From RBG-16-66-20 sp038040245 (GTDB lineage Bacteria; Pseudomonadota; Gammaproteobacteria; Burkholderiales; SG8-39): a stretch of 36,908 bases of DNA. The DNA is taken from NCBI GenBank assembly GCA_038040245.1, contig JBBPIU010000017.1:1-36908 (forward strand). The letters are read 5' to 3'. The notes below the pieces were generated by a model. The model saw nothing but the letters and a program-made list of their open reading frames with translations, was not told the origin of the DNA and did not search any database. Positions 26,346 through 33,803 of this stretch are shown in pieces (within the stretch, counting starts at the first letter, position 1; the number at the start of each line of letters is the position of its first letter). The position numbers and the translations under genes are program-made.

Positions 26346-27311
26346 ATGAAGCAAATTGCGCGTCTTGCCGCCACATTTCTGCTTGTCGCCACAACGCTCG
26401 CCTCGGCGCAGACCTGGCCGAACCGGCCGATCAAGTACATCGTCAACTTCGCGCCCGGCGGCACCACCGACATCCTGGCGCGCATGCTCGCGCCCAAGCT
26501 CTCGGACGCACTTGGCCAGCCGGTGGTAGTGGAGAACAAGCCCGGGCAGGCCGGCTCGGTCGGCGCGGCCGAAGTCGCGCGCGCTCCGGCCGACGGCTAC
26601 ACCATCGGTGCAGGCACCATCAGCTCGCACGCGATCAACGTCTCGCTGTACTCGAAGCTGCCCTACGACGTGCTCAAGGATTTCTCGCCGATCACCCTGC
26701 TCGCGACGCTGCCGAACATGCTGGTGGTGCACCCGAGCATCCCGGCGAACAACGTGCAGGAGCTGATCGTCTTCCTAAAGGCCAACCCCAACAAGCATTC
26801 CTTCGGCTCGGCGGGCAACGGCACCTCGCAGCACATGTCGGGAGAGCTTTTCAAGACCATGACCGGGGTGCAGATGCAGCACATCCCGTACAAGGGCAGC
26901 GGGCCGATGATCCCCGACCTGCTCGGGGGTACGATCTCGATGAGCTTCGAGAACCTCACCACCGCCTACCCGCCGGCGAAGCAGGGCAAGCTGAGAGCCC
27001 TCGCCGTGACCAGCGCCAAGCGCTCCTTCATCGCTCCCGAGGTGCCGACGCTGGCCGAGGCGGGTCTCGCGGGCTACGACATCAGTTCCTGGCAGGCGCT
27101 GTTCGCGCCGGCCGGGGTGCCCAAGCCGATCATCGATCGCCTCTATGCCGAGACCGCCAAGGCGCTCAAGGCACCCGACGTCGTCAAGCGCCTGCAGGAT
27201 CTGGGGCTGGACGCGGGCGGCATCACACCGGAAGAGATGACGGCCAAACTGCGCGAAGACATCCCGCGCCTGGGCAAGATCGTCAGGGACTCCGGCGCGA
27301 AGGTGGACTAG
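26346..27311 (+). CDS. Bug family periplasmic solute-binding protein (TctC-like), second copy
   Basis: The 321-residue product has a signal peptide ending about residue 21 (TTLASAQ). The Bug pattern follows: WPNRPIKYIVNFAPGGTTDILARM, QPVVVENKPGQAGSVGAAEVAR, PADGYTIGAGTISSHAINVSLY and IPYKGSGPMIPDLLGG. GGGAGAAAG precedes the ATG, and a TAGACT hexamer lies 27 nt upstream. It is clearly distinct in sequence from the copy at 23206, so the two probably bind different acids. Its stop overlaps the stop of the convergent VOC gene by 4 nt. Confidence 0.93.
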   Translation: MKQIARLAATFLLVATTLASAQTWPNRPIKYIVNFAPGGTTDILARMLAPKLSDALGQPVVVENKPGQAGSVGAAEVARAPADGYTIGAGTISSHAINVSLYSKLPYDVLKDFSPITLLATLPNMLVVHPSIPANNVQELIVFLKANPNKHSFGSAGNGTSQHMSGELFKTMTGVQMQHIPYKGSGPMIPDLLGGTISMSFENLTTAYPPAKQGKLRALAVTSAKRSFIAPEVPTLAEAGLAGYDISSWQALFAPAGVPKPIIDRLYAETAKALKAPDVVKRLQDLGLDAGGITPEEMTAKLREDIPRLGKIVRDSGAKVD

Positions 27312-27703
27312 GCCGGCTCTTTTTCAGCGGGGTCGAAGTCGATTTCGATCTTGGCGTCGTTCGGGTCGAAGAAGAACAGCTGCCAGGTGCCGGAGCCGAC
27401 CTGCTTGCGCAGCTCGTACTTGATGTTCTTCGTTTTCAGTTTTTCCACTGCGCCGTCCAGGCCGCGACCGGAGAAGGCCATGTGGTCGATCACGCCCTTG
27501 ACCAGGTCCTTCTTCTGCTTGCCCGCGATGATGTGCAGGATCGGGTCGGGCCCCTTGCCGCCGTCGGCGTAGAGCCAGGCGCCCGGAAAGGTGAACGGCG
27601 GCCGTGCCCCCGCTTTCAGGTTGAGATGCTCCTCGTAGAACGCCAGCGTCGCCGGCAGGTCGTCGGTGAGGATGGTGAAGTGGTTGACGGCGGTTACGGT
27701 CAT
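27308..27703 (-). CDS. VOC (glyoxalase/dioxygenase) superfamily protein
   Basis: The 131-residue product has the beta-alpha-beta-beta-beta repeats of the vicinal oxygen chelate fold. It begins VNHFTILTDDLPATLAFYEEHLNL and has VIDHMAFSGRGLDGAVEKLK in the second half. Likely metal ligands are H8, H74 and E120 (KIEIDF). The ATG at 27703 lies one base after the qmcA stop and has GGGAG upstream, so it is the last gene of the nfeD-qmcA operon. Known members include glyoxalase I, dioxygenases and resistance proteins. The substrate is unknown, and pairing with QmcA/NfeD is unusual. Confidence 0.85.
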   Translation of the reverse strand: MTVTAVNHFTILTDDLPATLAFYEEHLNLKAGARPPFTFPGAWLYADGGKGPDPILHIIAGKQKKDLVKGVIDHMAFSGRGLDGAVEKLKTKNIKYELRKQVGSGTWQLFFFDPNDAKIEIDFDPAEKEPA

Positions 27704-27704
27704 G

Positions 27705-28706
27705 TCAGGCTCCCTTCGCGGCAACTTGGGCTTGCTTGGTCTTGTCGAGCACCGTCATCGCGGTAGCGACGATGCCGGCGACGTCGCCGGCACTCGCCGG
27801 AAGGATCAGCGTGTTCGAGGTCTTGGCGAGATTGGCGAAAGCAGCCACGTACTCCTGCGCCACCTTGAGGTTGGCCGCATCCATGCCGCCTTTGTCGCTG
27901 ATCGCCTCGGCCACCGCGCGCACCGCCGCCGCGTTGGCATCGGCGATCAGCCGCAGCGCGGTCGCCTCGCCCTGCGCCCGGTTGATCGCGCTCTGCTTCT
28001 CGCCCTCGGACTCGAGGATCGCCGCCTGACGCTTGCCGTCGGCGATGTTGATCTGCTGCTGGCGCTCGCCCTCGGACTTGGCGATCAGCGCGCGCTTCTC
28101 GCGTTCGGCGGTGATCTGCGCCTGCATCGCGCGCAGGATCGATTCCGGCGGCGTGATGCTCTTGATCTCGTAGCGCAGCACCTTGATGCCCCAGTTGCGC
28201 CCCGCCTCGTCGAGCTCGGCGACGATTTGGCGGTTGATGTCCTCGCGCGACTCGAAGCTCTTGTCGAGCTCCATCTTGCCGATCACGCTGCGCAGCGTGG
28301 TCTGGGCCAGCTGGGTGATCGCGGCGAGGTAGTTGGCCGAACCATAGGAGGCGAGCCGCGGGTCGGTCACCTGGTAATAGAGGACGCCGTCCACCGCGAG
28401 CTGGGTGTTGTCCTTGGTGATGCACACCTGTTCGGGCACGTCGAGCGGCACTTCCTTGAGCGAGTGGCGGTAGGCGACGCGGTCGAAGAACGGCCAGATC
28501 CAGTTGAGCCCCGGCTCGAGCACCATATTGAAGCGGCCGAATCGTTCCACCACGAACGCGCTCTGCTGCCCCACCACCTGAATTCCCTCGAAGGCGAACG
28601 CGATCACCAGTGCGATGACGAGGACCCAGCCCCAATAGCCCGCGGTCGGCGGGAAAACATACGCGGCGATGGATACGGCGGCGGCGATGATCAGATTGAT
28701 GAACAT
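27705..28706 (-). CDS. qmcA: SPFH/stomatin-like membrane protein QmcA
   Basis: QmcA-type proteins are inner-membrane SPFH (band 7) scaffolds thought to form large rings with NfeD partners. The 333-residue product has one or two N-terminal hydrophobic segments (about 2-18 and 24-40). An SPFH domain follows (GIQVVGQQSAFVVERFGRF, NTQLAVDGVLYYQVTDP, LRSVIGKMELDKSFESRE). A long coiled coil (AEREKRALIAKSEGERQQQ) comes next, and then a small hydrophobic C-terminal segment. The ATG at 28706 has AAGGGGG upstream; a longer in-frame start at 28826 adds unrelated sequence. It follows nfeD by 52 nt. Confidence 0.92.
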   Translation of the reverse strand: MFINLIIAAAVSIAAYVFPPTAGYWGWVLVIALVIAFAFEGIQVVGQQSAFVVERFGRFNMVLEPGLNWIWPFFDRVAYRHSLKEVPLDVPEQVCITKDNTQLAVDGVLYYQVTDPRLASYGSANYLAAITQLAQTTLRSVIGKMELDKSFESREDINRQIVAELDEAGRNWGIKVLRYEIKSITPPESILRAMQAQITAEREKRALIAKSEGERQQQINIADGKRQAAILESEGEKQSAINRAQGEATALRLIADANAAAVRAVAEAISDKGGMDAANLKVAQEYVAAFANLAKTSNTLILPASAGDVAGIVATAMTVLDKTKQAQVAAKGA

Positions 28707-28758
28707 GGTTTGCCCCCTTGGGCGTTGCATTGCTGTCGCTGAAACCCGCATCGCCGCC

Positions 28759-29184
28759 TCAAGCGGGCCGGCGAGTCGTGACTTTGAGCGTATTGCCATG
28801 CGTTGCGAGAACGTAAAGGATGGCACCGGCCTCGGGTGTTTCTTCGCCCTCCACCAGCGCGTCCCACGAGGCGCCGCGGTAGCGCACGCGCGCCCGGCGC
28901 GCCGCCTGGTCCAGCCAGGACTCGAAGCTGGCCGGCTGTCCGGCGTCCACCTGCGGCATCTGCTGCGTCGCGTTCTTCGCGCGGTAGACGTGCACGCCGT
29001 AACAGCCGCCGGCCGCGATCACGCTGCCGACGATCACCTGCACCGGAAAGCCCTGGCCGAGCAAGGCCGCGAGCGCGGCGCCAAAGGCCGCGATGCCGAG
29101 CACCAGCAGGTAGAACGTGCCGGTGAGCAGCTCGACGATGACGAGCGCCAATCCGACGATTGCCCAGGCCAGATCTTCTTGCAT
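28759..29184 (-). CDS. NfeD-like protein, QmcA partner
   Basis: The 141-residue product resembles the short NfeD proteins (YbbK/YbbJ type) that partner stomatin-like proteins. It has two to three transmembrane helices between about residues 7 and 65. A C-terminal OB-fold-like domain follows, with ARRARVRYRGASWDALVEGEETPEAGA and ending HGNTLKVTTRRPA. The ATG at 29184 has no clear Shine-Dalgarno, and a -10-like TAAATT ends 7 nt before it. It is divergent from the hydratase gene across only 26 bp and is first in the nfeD-qmcA-VOC operon. Confidence 0.87.
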   Translation of the reverse strand: MQEDLAWAIVGLALVIVELLTGTFYLLVLGIAAFGAALAALLGQGFPVQVIVGSVIAAGGCYGVHVYRAKNATQQMPQVDAGQPASFESWLDQAARRARVRYRGASWDALVEGEETPEAGAILYVLATHGNTLKVTTRRPA

Positions 29185-29210
29185 GGCGCCTAATTTAGAA
29201 TCACTTGCCC
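29185..29210. promoter_or_regulatory. 26-bp bidirectional promoter region
   Basis: Only 26 bp separate the divergent ATGs of nfeD (29184) and the hydratase (29211). Within them are TAGAAT on the plus strand (29196-29201, 9 nt before the ATG) and TAAATT on the minus strand (29197-29192, 7 nt before the ATG). They overlap by two bases. There is no room for a leader or a Shine-Dalgarno on either side, and any -35 element must lie inside the opposite gene. Confidence 0.5.
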
Positions 29211-30038
29211 ATGGACGCAACCCTGCTCGCGAAAGAGCTCATCGACCTGCACGACCACCCGCGGCAGGTAGCGCCGTTTAGCTCGCGCTATCCGGGGCTT
29301 ACGGCCGAAACGGGCTATGCCGCGGCGCGCCAGCTGCACGCCCACCGCCTGGCGCAGGGCTGGACGCTGCTGGGCCGCAAGAATGGCTTCACCAATCGCG
29401 GCATCTGGCAACGCTACGGCGTGGACGGGCCGATGTGGGGCGCCGTCTACGACCGTACGCTGATATTCGCGCAGAACAACCGCGCCGCCGTTTCCCTGGC
29501 CGGCCTGGTGCAGCCGCGCATCGAGCCGGAAATCTGCTTCAAGCTGAAGTCCGCGCCGCCCACAACGCGCGAGGCGTTGTCCTCGTACACGCGCAACCCG
29601 GCCGCGCTCCTCGAGGCCATCGAGTGGGTGGCGCATTCCATCGAAATCGTCCAGTGCCACCACCCGGAATGGAAGATGACGCTGGCCGATTGCACCGCGG
29701 ACAACGCGCTGCACGGCAGGCTGATCGTCGGCACGCCGGTCGAAGTCCAGCGGATTTCCGGCCTCGCCGCCGCGCTGCCGTTCCTGAAAGTGACGCTGCG
29801 CAAGGGCAATGAGGTCATCGACCAGGGCATCGGCGCCAACGTGCTCGACAGCCCGCTCCTTTCTTTGGCATTTCTGGTGGAAATTCTTGCCGAACAAAAA
29901 GAATCGCCGCCGCTCCAAGCCGGCGAAATCGTCAGCACCGGCACGCTCACCGACGCGCATCCGGTGAAAGCCGGCGAGCGCTGGAGCACGGACCTGCACG
30001 GCTTCGCGGCGCGCGGCCTGGAGATCGAATTCACGTGA
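29211..30038 (+). CDS. 2-keto-4-pentenoate hydratase / 4-oxalocrotonate decarboxylase family protein
   Basis: The 275-residue product belongs to the fumarylacetoacetate-hydrolase-fold hydratase/decarboxylase group (MhpD, DmpE, DmpH type) found in catechol meta-cleavage pathways. It shows GRKNGFTNRGIWQRYGVDGPMWG. Probable metal ligands are E105 and E107 (RIEPEICF) and E145 (SIEIVQ), and a later ADNALHGRLIVG motif is present. The ATG at 29211 is preferred to a TTG six bases upstream. It has no Shine-Dalgarno but a TAGAAT 9 nt before it. The stop overlaps the CoA-transferase start as GTGA. Hydratase or decarboxylase activity cannot be told apart by eye. Confidence 0.83.
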   Translation: MDATLLAKELIDLHDHPRQVAPFSSRYPGLTAETGYAAARQLHAHRLAQGWTLLGRKNGFTNRGIWQRYGVDGPMWGAVYDRTLIFAQNNRAAVSLAGLVQPRIEPEICFKLKSAPPTTREALSSYTRNPAALLEAIEWVAHSIEIVQCHHPEWKMTLADCTADNALHGRLIVGTPVEVQRISGLAAALPFLKVTLRKGNEVIDQGIGANVLDSPLLSLAFLVEILAEQKESPPLQAGEIVSTGTLTDAHPVKAGERWSTDLHGFAARGLEIEFT

Positions 30039-31216
30039 AAAGACCGCTCGAGGGCATCACCGTCATCGGCCTGGAGCAGGTGATCGCGGGGCCGTTCTGC
30101 ACGCGCCAGCTCGCCGAGCTGGGCGCGCGCGTGATCAAGATCGAGCGTCCGGGCGGCGGCGATGCGGCGCGCGGCTACGACACGACGGTGAAGGGACTTT
30201 CCTCGCATTTCGTCTGGGTCAACCGTTCCAAGGAAAGTTTTTCCCTGGATGTAAAGCATCCGGATGCAAAACCTATCCTGGAAAAACTAATTCAAAAAGC
30301 AGACATCTTCGTCCAGAACCTCGCCCCGGGTGCAGCCGAGCGCCTCGGCCTGGGCGCGGCCGAGCTGCGCGCCGGCAACCCCCGGCTGATCTGGTGCGGC
30401 ATCTCGGGCTACGGCCCGGCCGGCCCCTATGCCGACAAAAAGGCCTACGATCTGCTGGTGCAATGCGAGGCGGGCCTGCTCTCCGTGACCGGCACAGCCG
30501 AGCAGCCGGCCAAGGCGGGCATTCCCGTGGCCGACATCGCCGCAGGCATGTACGCGTTCTCTTCGATCCTCGCCGCGCTCTACCGGCGCCAGCGCGAGGG
30601 AGTGGGCGCCACACTCGACATCACCATGTTCGAATCGCTCGGCGAGTGGATGGGCTTTCCCGCTTATTTCTCCGCCTACGGCGGCGAGGCGCCGCCGCGC
30701 TCCGGCGCGCACCACGCCACCATCGTCCCCTACGGCCCGTTCAAGGCGGGCGACGGCGGCACGGTGTTCCTGTCGATTCAGAATGAAAGGGAATTCGAGC
30801 GCTTTTGCGCAATGGTTCTCGAAAATGGCGCTCTTGCAAAGGATCGGAAATATTCAAGTGGTCCCGCGAGGACAGAGAACCGCAATGCAATGCATCAGGA
30901 AATTCATCGGGTTTTTTCGAAACTGAGTGCGAAGCAAGTGATGGACCGGCTCGAAAAAGCAGATATCGCAAACGCAAAACTGAATTCGATGCAGGAGTTC
31001 TGGGACCACCCGCAGCTCGAAGCGCGCGACCGCTGGCGCGAGGTGGGCTCGCCGGCGGGCCCACTGGACGCGATGAAGCCGCCGTTCAACCTGGACGGGT
31101 TTGAAGCGCGCATGGACGCGGTGCCCGGTTTGGGCGACCACACACGCGCCATCCTGCAGGAACTCGGCTACGCCGCCCCGGAGATCGAGCAGTTCGCCGC
31201 CGACGGCGCTATCTAG
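30035..31216 (+). CDS. Class III (CaiB/Frc-type) CoA-transferase
   Basis: The 393-residue product belongs to the family III CoA-transferases, which exchange CoA between an acyl-CoA and a carboxylic acid. It opens LEGITVIGLEQVIAGPFCTRQLAELGARVIKIE, has the catalytic aspartate D139 in KKAYDLLVQ, and GISGYGPAGPY before it. The GTG start overlaps the hydratase stop as GTGA, so the two are translated together. Parts of the gene (30225-30310 and 30775-30995) use AT-rich codons unlike the rest. Its stop lies 8 nt from that of the convergent membrane-protein gene. The acid substrate is unknown. Confidence 0.9.
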   Translation: MKRPLEGITVIGLEQVIAGPFCTRQLAELGARVIKIERPGGGDAARGYDTTVKGLSSHFVWVNRSKESFSLDVKHPDAKPILEKLIQKADIFVQNLAPGAAERLGLGAAELRAGNPRLIWCGISGYGPAGPYADKKAYDLLVQCEAGLLSVTGTAEQPAKAGIPVADIAAGMYAFSSILAALYRRQREGVGATLDITMFESLGEWMGFPAYFSAYGGEAPPRSGAHHATIVPYGPFKAGDGGTVFLSIQNEREFERFCAMVLENGALAKDRKYSSGPARTENRNAMHQEIHRVFSKLSAKQVMDRLEKADIANAKLNSMQEFWDHPQLEARDRWREVGSPAGPLDAMKPPFNLDGFEARMDAVPGLGDHTRAILQELGYAAPEIEQFAADGAI

Positions 31217-31224
31217 CCCACCGG

Positions 31225-31785
31225 TTAGAGCGCACGGAATTCCCGCCTGATGTCGTCTGACAGCAGTCGTTTCACGAGCCACCCGAATAGCGCCGCCAAA
31301 ACGATTGACAGCACGGCCGTGAATCCCATCACGATCTTCACCACGAGTTCGGCGTTCTCGCGCAAATCGGCCGGCGCGTTGTCGGGGACCGGCGAGAACG
31401 AAGAGAACATGAAGAATGGCGCAGCAGCACCCGCAAGATGCCCAACTGCCGCGAGCGCCATCATTCCTATGAAAATGAGGCGAGCCCAGTTCCTGCGCTT
31501 AAGGAGTCCGATCGACGACACAAGGGTCACGACGCTCATCGCGAGGATGAGCCCGAAGAGGAGCCGAAGGTTTTCGACCATCAAGCCGACAAGAGCCGGC
31601 ATTGGCTGCGTCTTTTCAGACTCACGCAGCGCGGCTCGAATTTCTTCGACCGGAAACATGAGGCTGACCATGATGTACTGCAGCAACGAGATGAGGGTTG
31701 CAAATCCCGCTACTGCAATGGACATCCAAGCCAGGCCGGTAATGAAACTCGATCGTGGTGCCGCCGCCTCACCGGGCCTATTCAT
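31225..31785 (-). CDS. Hypothetical four-helix membrane protein
   Basis: I do not recognise this 186-residue protein. It has four hydrophobic segments at about 15-43, 73-95, 101-127 and 148-172. A charged loop follows the first (VEEIRAALRESEKTQ), and a basic turn KRRNWAR lies between the second and third. It ends in a charged tail. The ATG lies three nt after the stop of the DGQHR gene, so the two are almost surely cotranscribed and may act together. Base composition is visibly lower in GC than in neighbouring genes, which hints at transfer with or next to the DGQHR gene. Confidence 0.7.
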   Translation of the reverse strand: MNRPGEAAAPRSSFITGLAWMSIAVAGFATLISLLQYIMVSLMFPVEEIRAALRESEKTQPMPALVGLMVENLRLLFGLILAMSVVTLVSSIGLLKRRNWARLIFIGMMALAAVGHLAGAAAPFFMFSSFSPVPDNAPADLRENAELVVKIVMGFTAVLSIVLAALFGWLVKRLLSDDIRREFRAL

Positions 31786-31788
31786 TGA

Positions 31789-32907
31789 TCAGGACTTCTT
31801 GCCGACCTCGATGCCGGCCGCGCGGGCGAGGTCCCTGTGGACCCGCGCCACCCGCTCCACCTCGCCCTTGGCGGGGAAGCGCTCGTAGAAGCCCTCGTCG
31901 CGGAACATCTTGCCCATCTCCGCCCAGGACTTGAGCCGCTCTTCCCAGCGCGCCAGGCGCCCGGCCTCGGGGCCGTCATTTTCACGCGCGAGGTCGGCGC
32001 ATACCCGGATCATCGCCTTGATGGTGACCGGCCGCGTGACCATGTAGCCGTCCCTGCCCCAGACCGAATCGCCGAACACGTTTTTCGCCGCCCTGAAGAA
32101 ATCGCGCACCAGGCCGTAGTAGCGCGGCACTTCCTTGGAGCTGCCGCCGGCGAGCTGGATCGAGCGCCACTTGCCGCGCACCCAGCGGTGCAGCTCGTTG
32201 AAGAGCTCCGCCTGCAGCACCCACTTGTCGCGCTGGCTGCGGCCGCCGAGGCGGTTGATGCGGTAGCGCAGCGGGCTGTCGCCTTCGCTGTAGAGCTTCT
32301 GCACCAGGCGCGCGGCGAACTTGCGGTCGGGCGCCGCCCAGGACACCTGCTCGTAGAGGTCGATCAGGTGGCTCTTGTTGATGCGCGTCGGCGTGGAATT
32401 GATGATGACGAACATCTCGGCGGCGAAGTCTTCGCTGCGGCCGTCGAAAATGATGCAGGGCACGCTGATGGTGGCGGCGTCCTGCGGCCGCTCCAGCATG
32501 TAGAAGTGCAGCGCGGCGAGGCGGTGCTGGCCGTCGATGATCAGAAATCGGGTGCTCGGCTCCGACAGGTGCCCCGAGCCGTCGCCATCCGACCGAAAAT
32601 TCAGCTTCTCGCTGGTGTAGAGCAGCACCGTGCCGGGGATCGCCGGCTGCGACACCGCGGTTTCGTAGAAATTGGTGAGCTGGCGCACCTTGGCGCGCGA
32701 CAGGCCGCGCTGGAAGGCGGCGTCGGTGCGCTCGATCTTGGAGATGAACTGGGCGACGTCGTCGTCCTGCGAGATGCGCGCCGCGGCGATCTCCTCGCCC
32801 TCGCCGTAGAAACGGCTGATGAAGCGCACCTTGGCAAGCAGATCCTTCGCCCGGTAGCCGGCGAAATAGAAAATCCCGTCTTTCTGGCGAATCTGTGTTG
32901 CGTGCAT
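31789..32907 (-). CDS. DGQHR-motif protein, DndB-like, orphan
   Basis: The 372-residue product carries the diagnostic motif LIIDGQHRLAAL (DGQHR at 125-129) and the companion IINSTPTRINKSHLIDLYEQ at about 168-187. These mark the DGQHR/DndB family. DndB is a regulator of DNA phosphorothioate modification, and related DGQHR proteins occur in other DNA-modification islands. The fold is thought to be ParB-like. Here no dndC, dndD, dndE, dptFGH or dpd gene is in view. GGAGAGG lies close before the ATG. It is 63 nt downstream of DUF1223, and a membrane-protein gene follows after three nt. Function in this setting is unknown. Confidence 0.85.
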   Translation of the reverse strand: MHATQIRQKDGIFYFAGYRAKDLLAKVRFISRFYGEGEEIAAARISQDDDVAQFISKIERTDAAFQRGLSRAKVRQLTNFYETAVSQPAIPGTVLLYTSEKLNFRSDGDGSGHLSEPSTRFLIIDGQHRLAALHFYMLERPQDAATISVPCIIFDGRSEDFAAEMFVIINSTPTRINKSHLIDLYEQVSWAAPDRKFAARLVQKLYSEGDSPLRYRINRLGGRSQRDKWVLQAELFNELHRWVRGKWRSIQLAGGSSKEVPRYYGLVRDFFRAAKNVFGDSVWGRDGYMVTRPVTIKAMIRVCADLARENDGPEAGRLARWEERLKSWAEMGKMFRDEGFYERFPAKGEVERVARVHRDLARAAGIEVGKKS

Positions 32908-32970
32908 CGCCTCTCCCTGGGCTTTGCGCCAACCCTCCAGCAGGCGCTGCCGGGCAGAAATATACCCGAT

Positions 32971-33741
32971 TCAGCGCGGGCAGGCGGGGAGCATCAGGGC
33001 CTGCAGGACCTCGCTGTTGGCGCGGTTCTGCACGAAAGCGACCACGCCCGAGTGCCCCGCGACGGCCTTGGGCAGCAGGGGCAGCGCGTGGCGTTGCGCG
33101 AGCTTCCCGCCCTTGAATTCCAGGGGGCCGACCCACTGCAGCACCACGTAGTCGTGGGGCAGGGATTGGCCGCGGTTTTCGCCCGCTTTTACCTCTGAAA
33201 CCAGCTTGTTTTCATAAGCGCCGAGGTAAAGGGCAATCTGCGCGCTTGGAGACGCGTCTGCCAGTTGTGCCGCCGCCTCGACCTCGAAGAAATCCTTGCG
33301 CCGGGTATCCAAGGAGAGCGAAATCCGCGCCTTTGCCGGCCGGGCATTTATTTTCGCTACCGCCCGCTCGAAGGCCCCCGAGCTCCAGTCGCGGAAATCC
33401 TGCCCCTGCAGCAGCACCTGCGGGGTGTAGACCATCGCCGCGCGCGCCAGCTTGGCCATCTTGCGCTGGCGGGCCGAATGCGCCTGGCGGGCATAGGCGT
33501 CCTTCCAGCCGATGTAGTCCCAGTAGTCCACGTGCAGGGCGATGGGCACCACCCGGTCCGGGGCGTAGCCCCTGGGGCCCAGGGAGGAGAGCCAGCGGTC
33601 GGCCGGCGGGCAGCTGTCGCAGCCCTCGGAGGTATAGAGCTCGACCAGGGCAACGGTCTTTTCGGGGGATTTGGCGCTGCATTGCGTGGCCTGAGCCGTA
33701 CTCAGGGATAAAGCCAACAAGGCAAATAGGAGGGATCTCAT
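32971..33741 (-). CDS. DUF1223 secreted thioredoxin-like protein
   Basis: The 256-residue product has a signal peptide (about residues 1-18, MRSLLFALLALSLSTAQA). The DUF1223 pattern follows: VALVELYTSEGCDSCPPADRWL with a CxxC pair at C41 and C44, then HVDYWDYIGWKDAYA, and VYTPQVLLQGQDF. The fold is related to thioredoxin, so a periplasmic redox or metal role is plausible, but the family's function is not established. It is divergent from the MFS gene by 62 nt and upstream of the DGQHR gene on the same strand. Confidence 0.9.
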   Translation of the reverse strand: MRSLLFALLALSLSTAQATQCSAKSPEKTVALVELYTSEGCDSCPPADRWLSSLGPRGYAPDRVVPIALHVDYWDYIGWKDAYARQAHSARQRKMAKLARAAMVYTPQVLLQGQDFRDWSSGAFERAVAKINARPAKARISLSLDTRRKDFFEVEAAAQLADASPSAQIALYLGAYENKLVSEVKAGENRGQSLPHDYVVLQWVGPLEFKGGKLAQRHALPLLPKAVAGHSGVVAFVQNRANSEVLQALMLPACPR

Positions 33742-33786
33742 GCACTTGAGTCAAAACTGCCTGCCCTGAGCTTACTCGCCGGGGCC

Positions 33787-33792
33787 GATAAT
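33787..33792 (+). promoter_or_regulatory. -10-like hexamer GATAAT before the MFS gene
   Basis: GATAAT (five of six matches to TATAAT) ends 11 nt before the MFS ATG at 33804. No Shine-Dalgarno lies between, only GCGCCCCCCG. A transcript starting about seven bases downstream would have a leader of roughly five nt. Confidence 0.4.
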
Positions 33793-33803
33793 GGCGCCCC
33801 CCG

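Noticed and set aside
32947..32964. Small palindrome and TATATT before the DGQHR gene as a promoter
   Set aside because: No -35 match is found at normal spacing and the gene may be read from the DUF1223 transcript; support is too thin.
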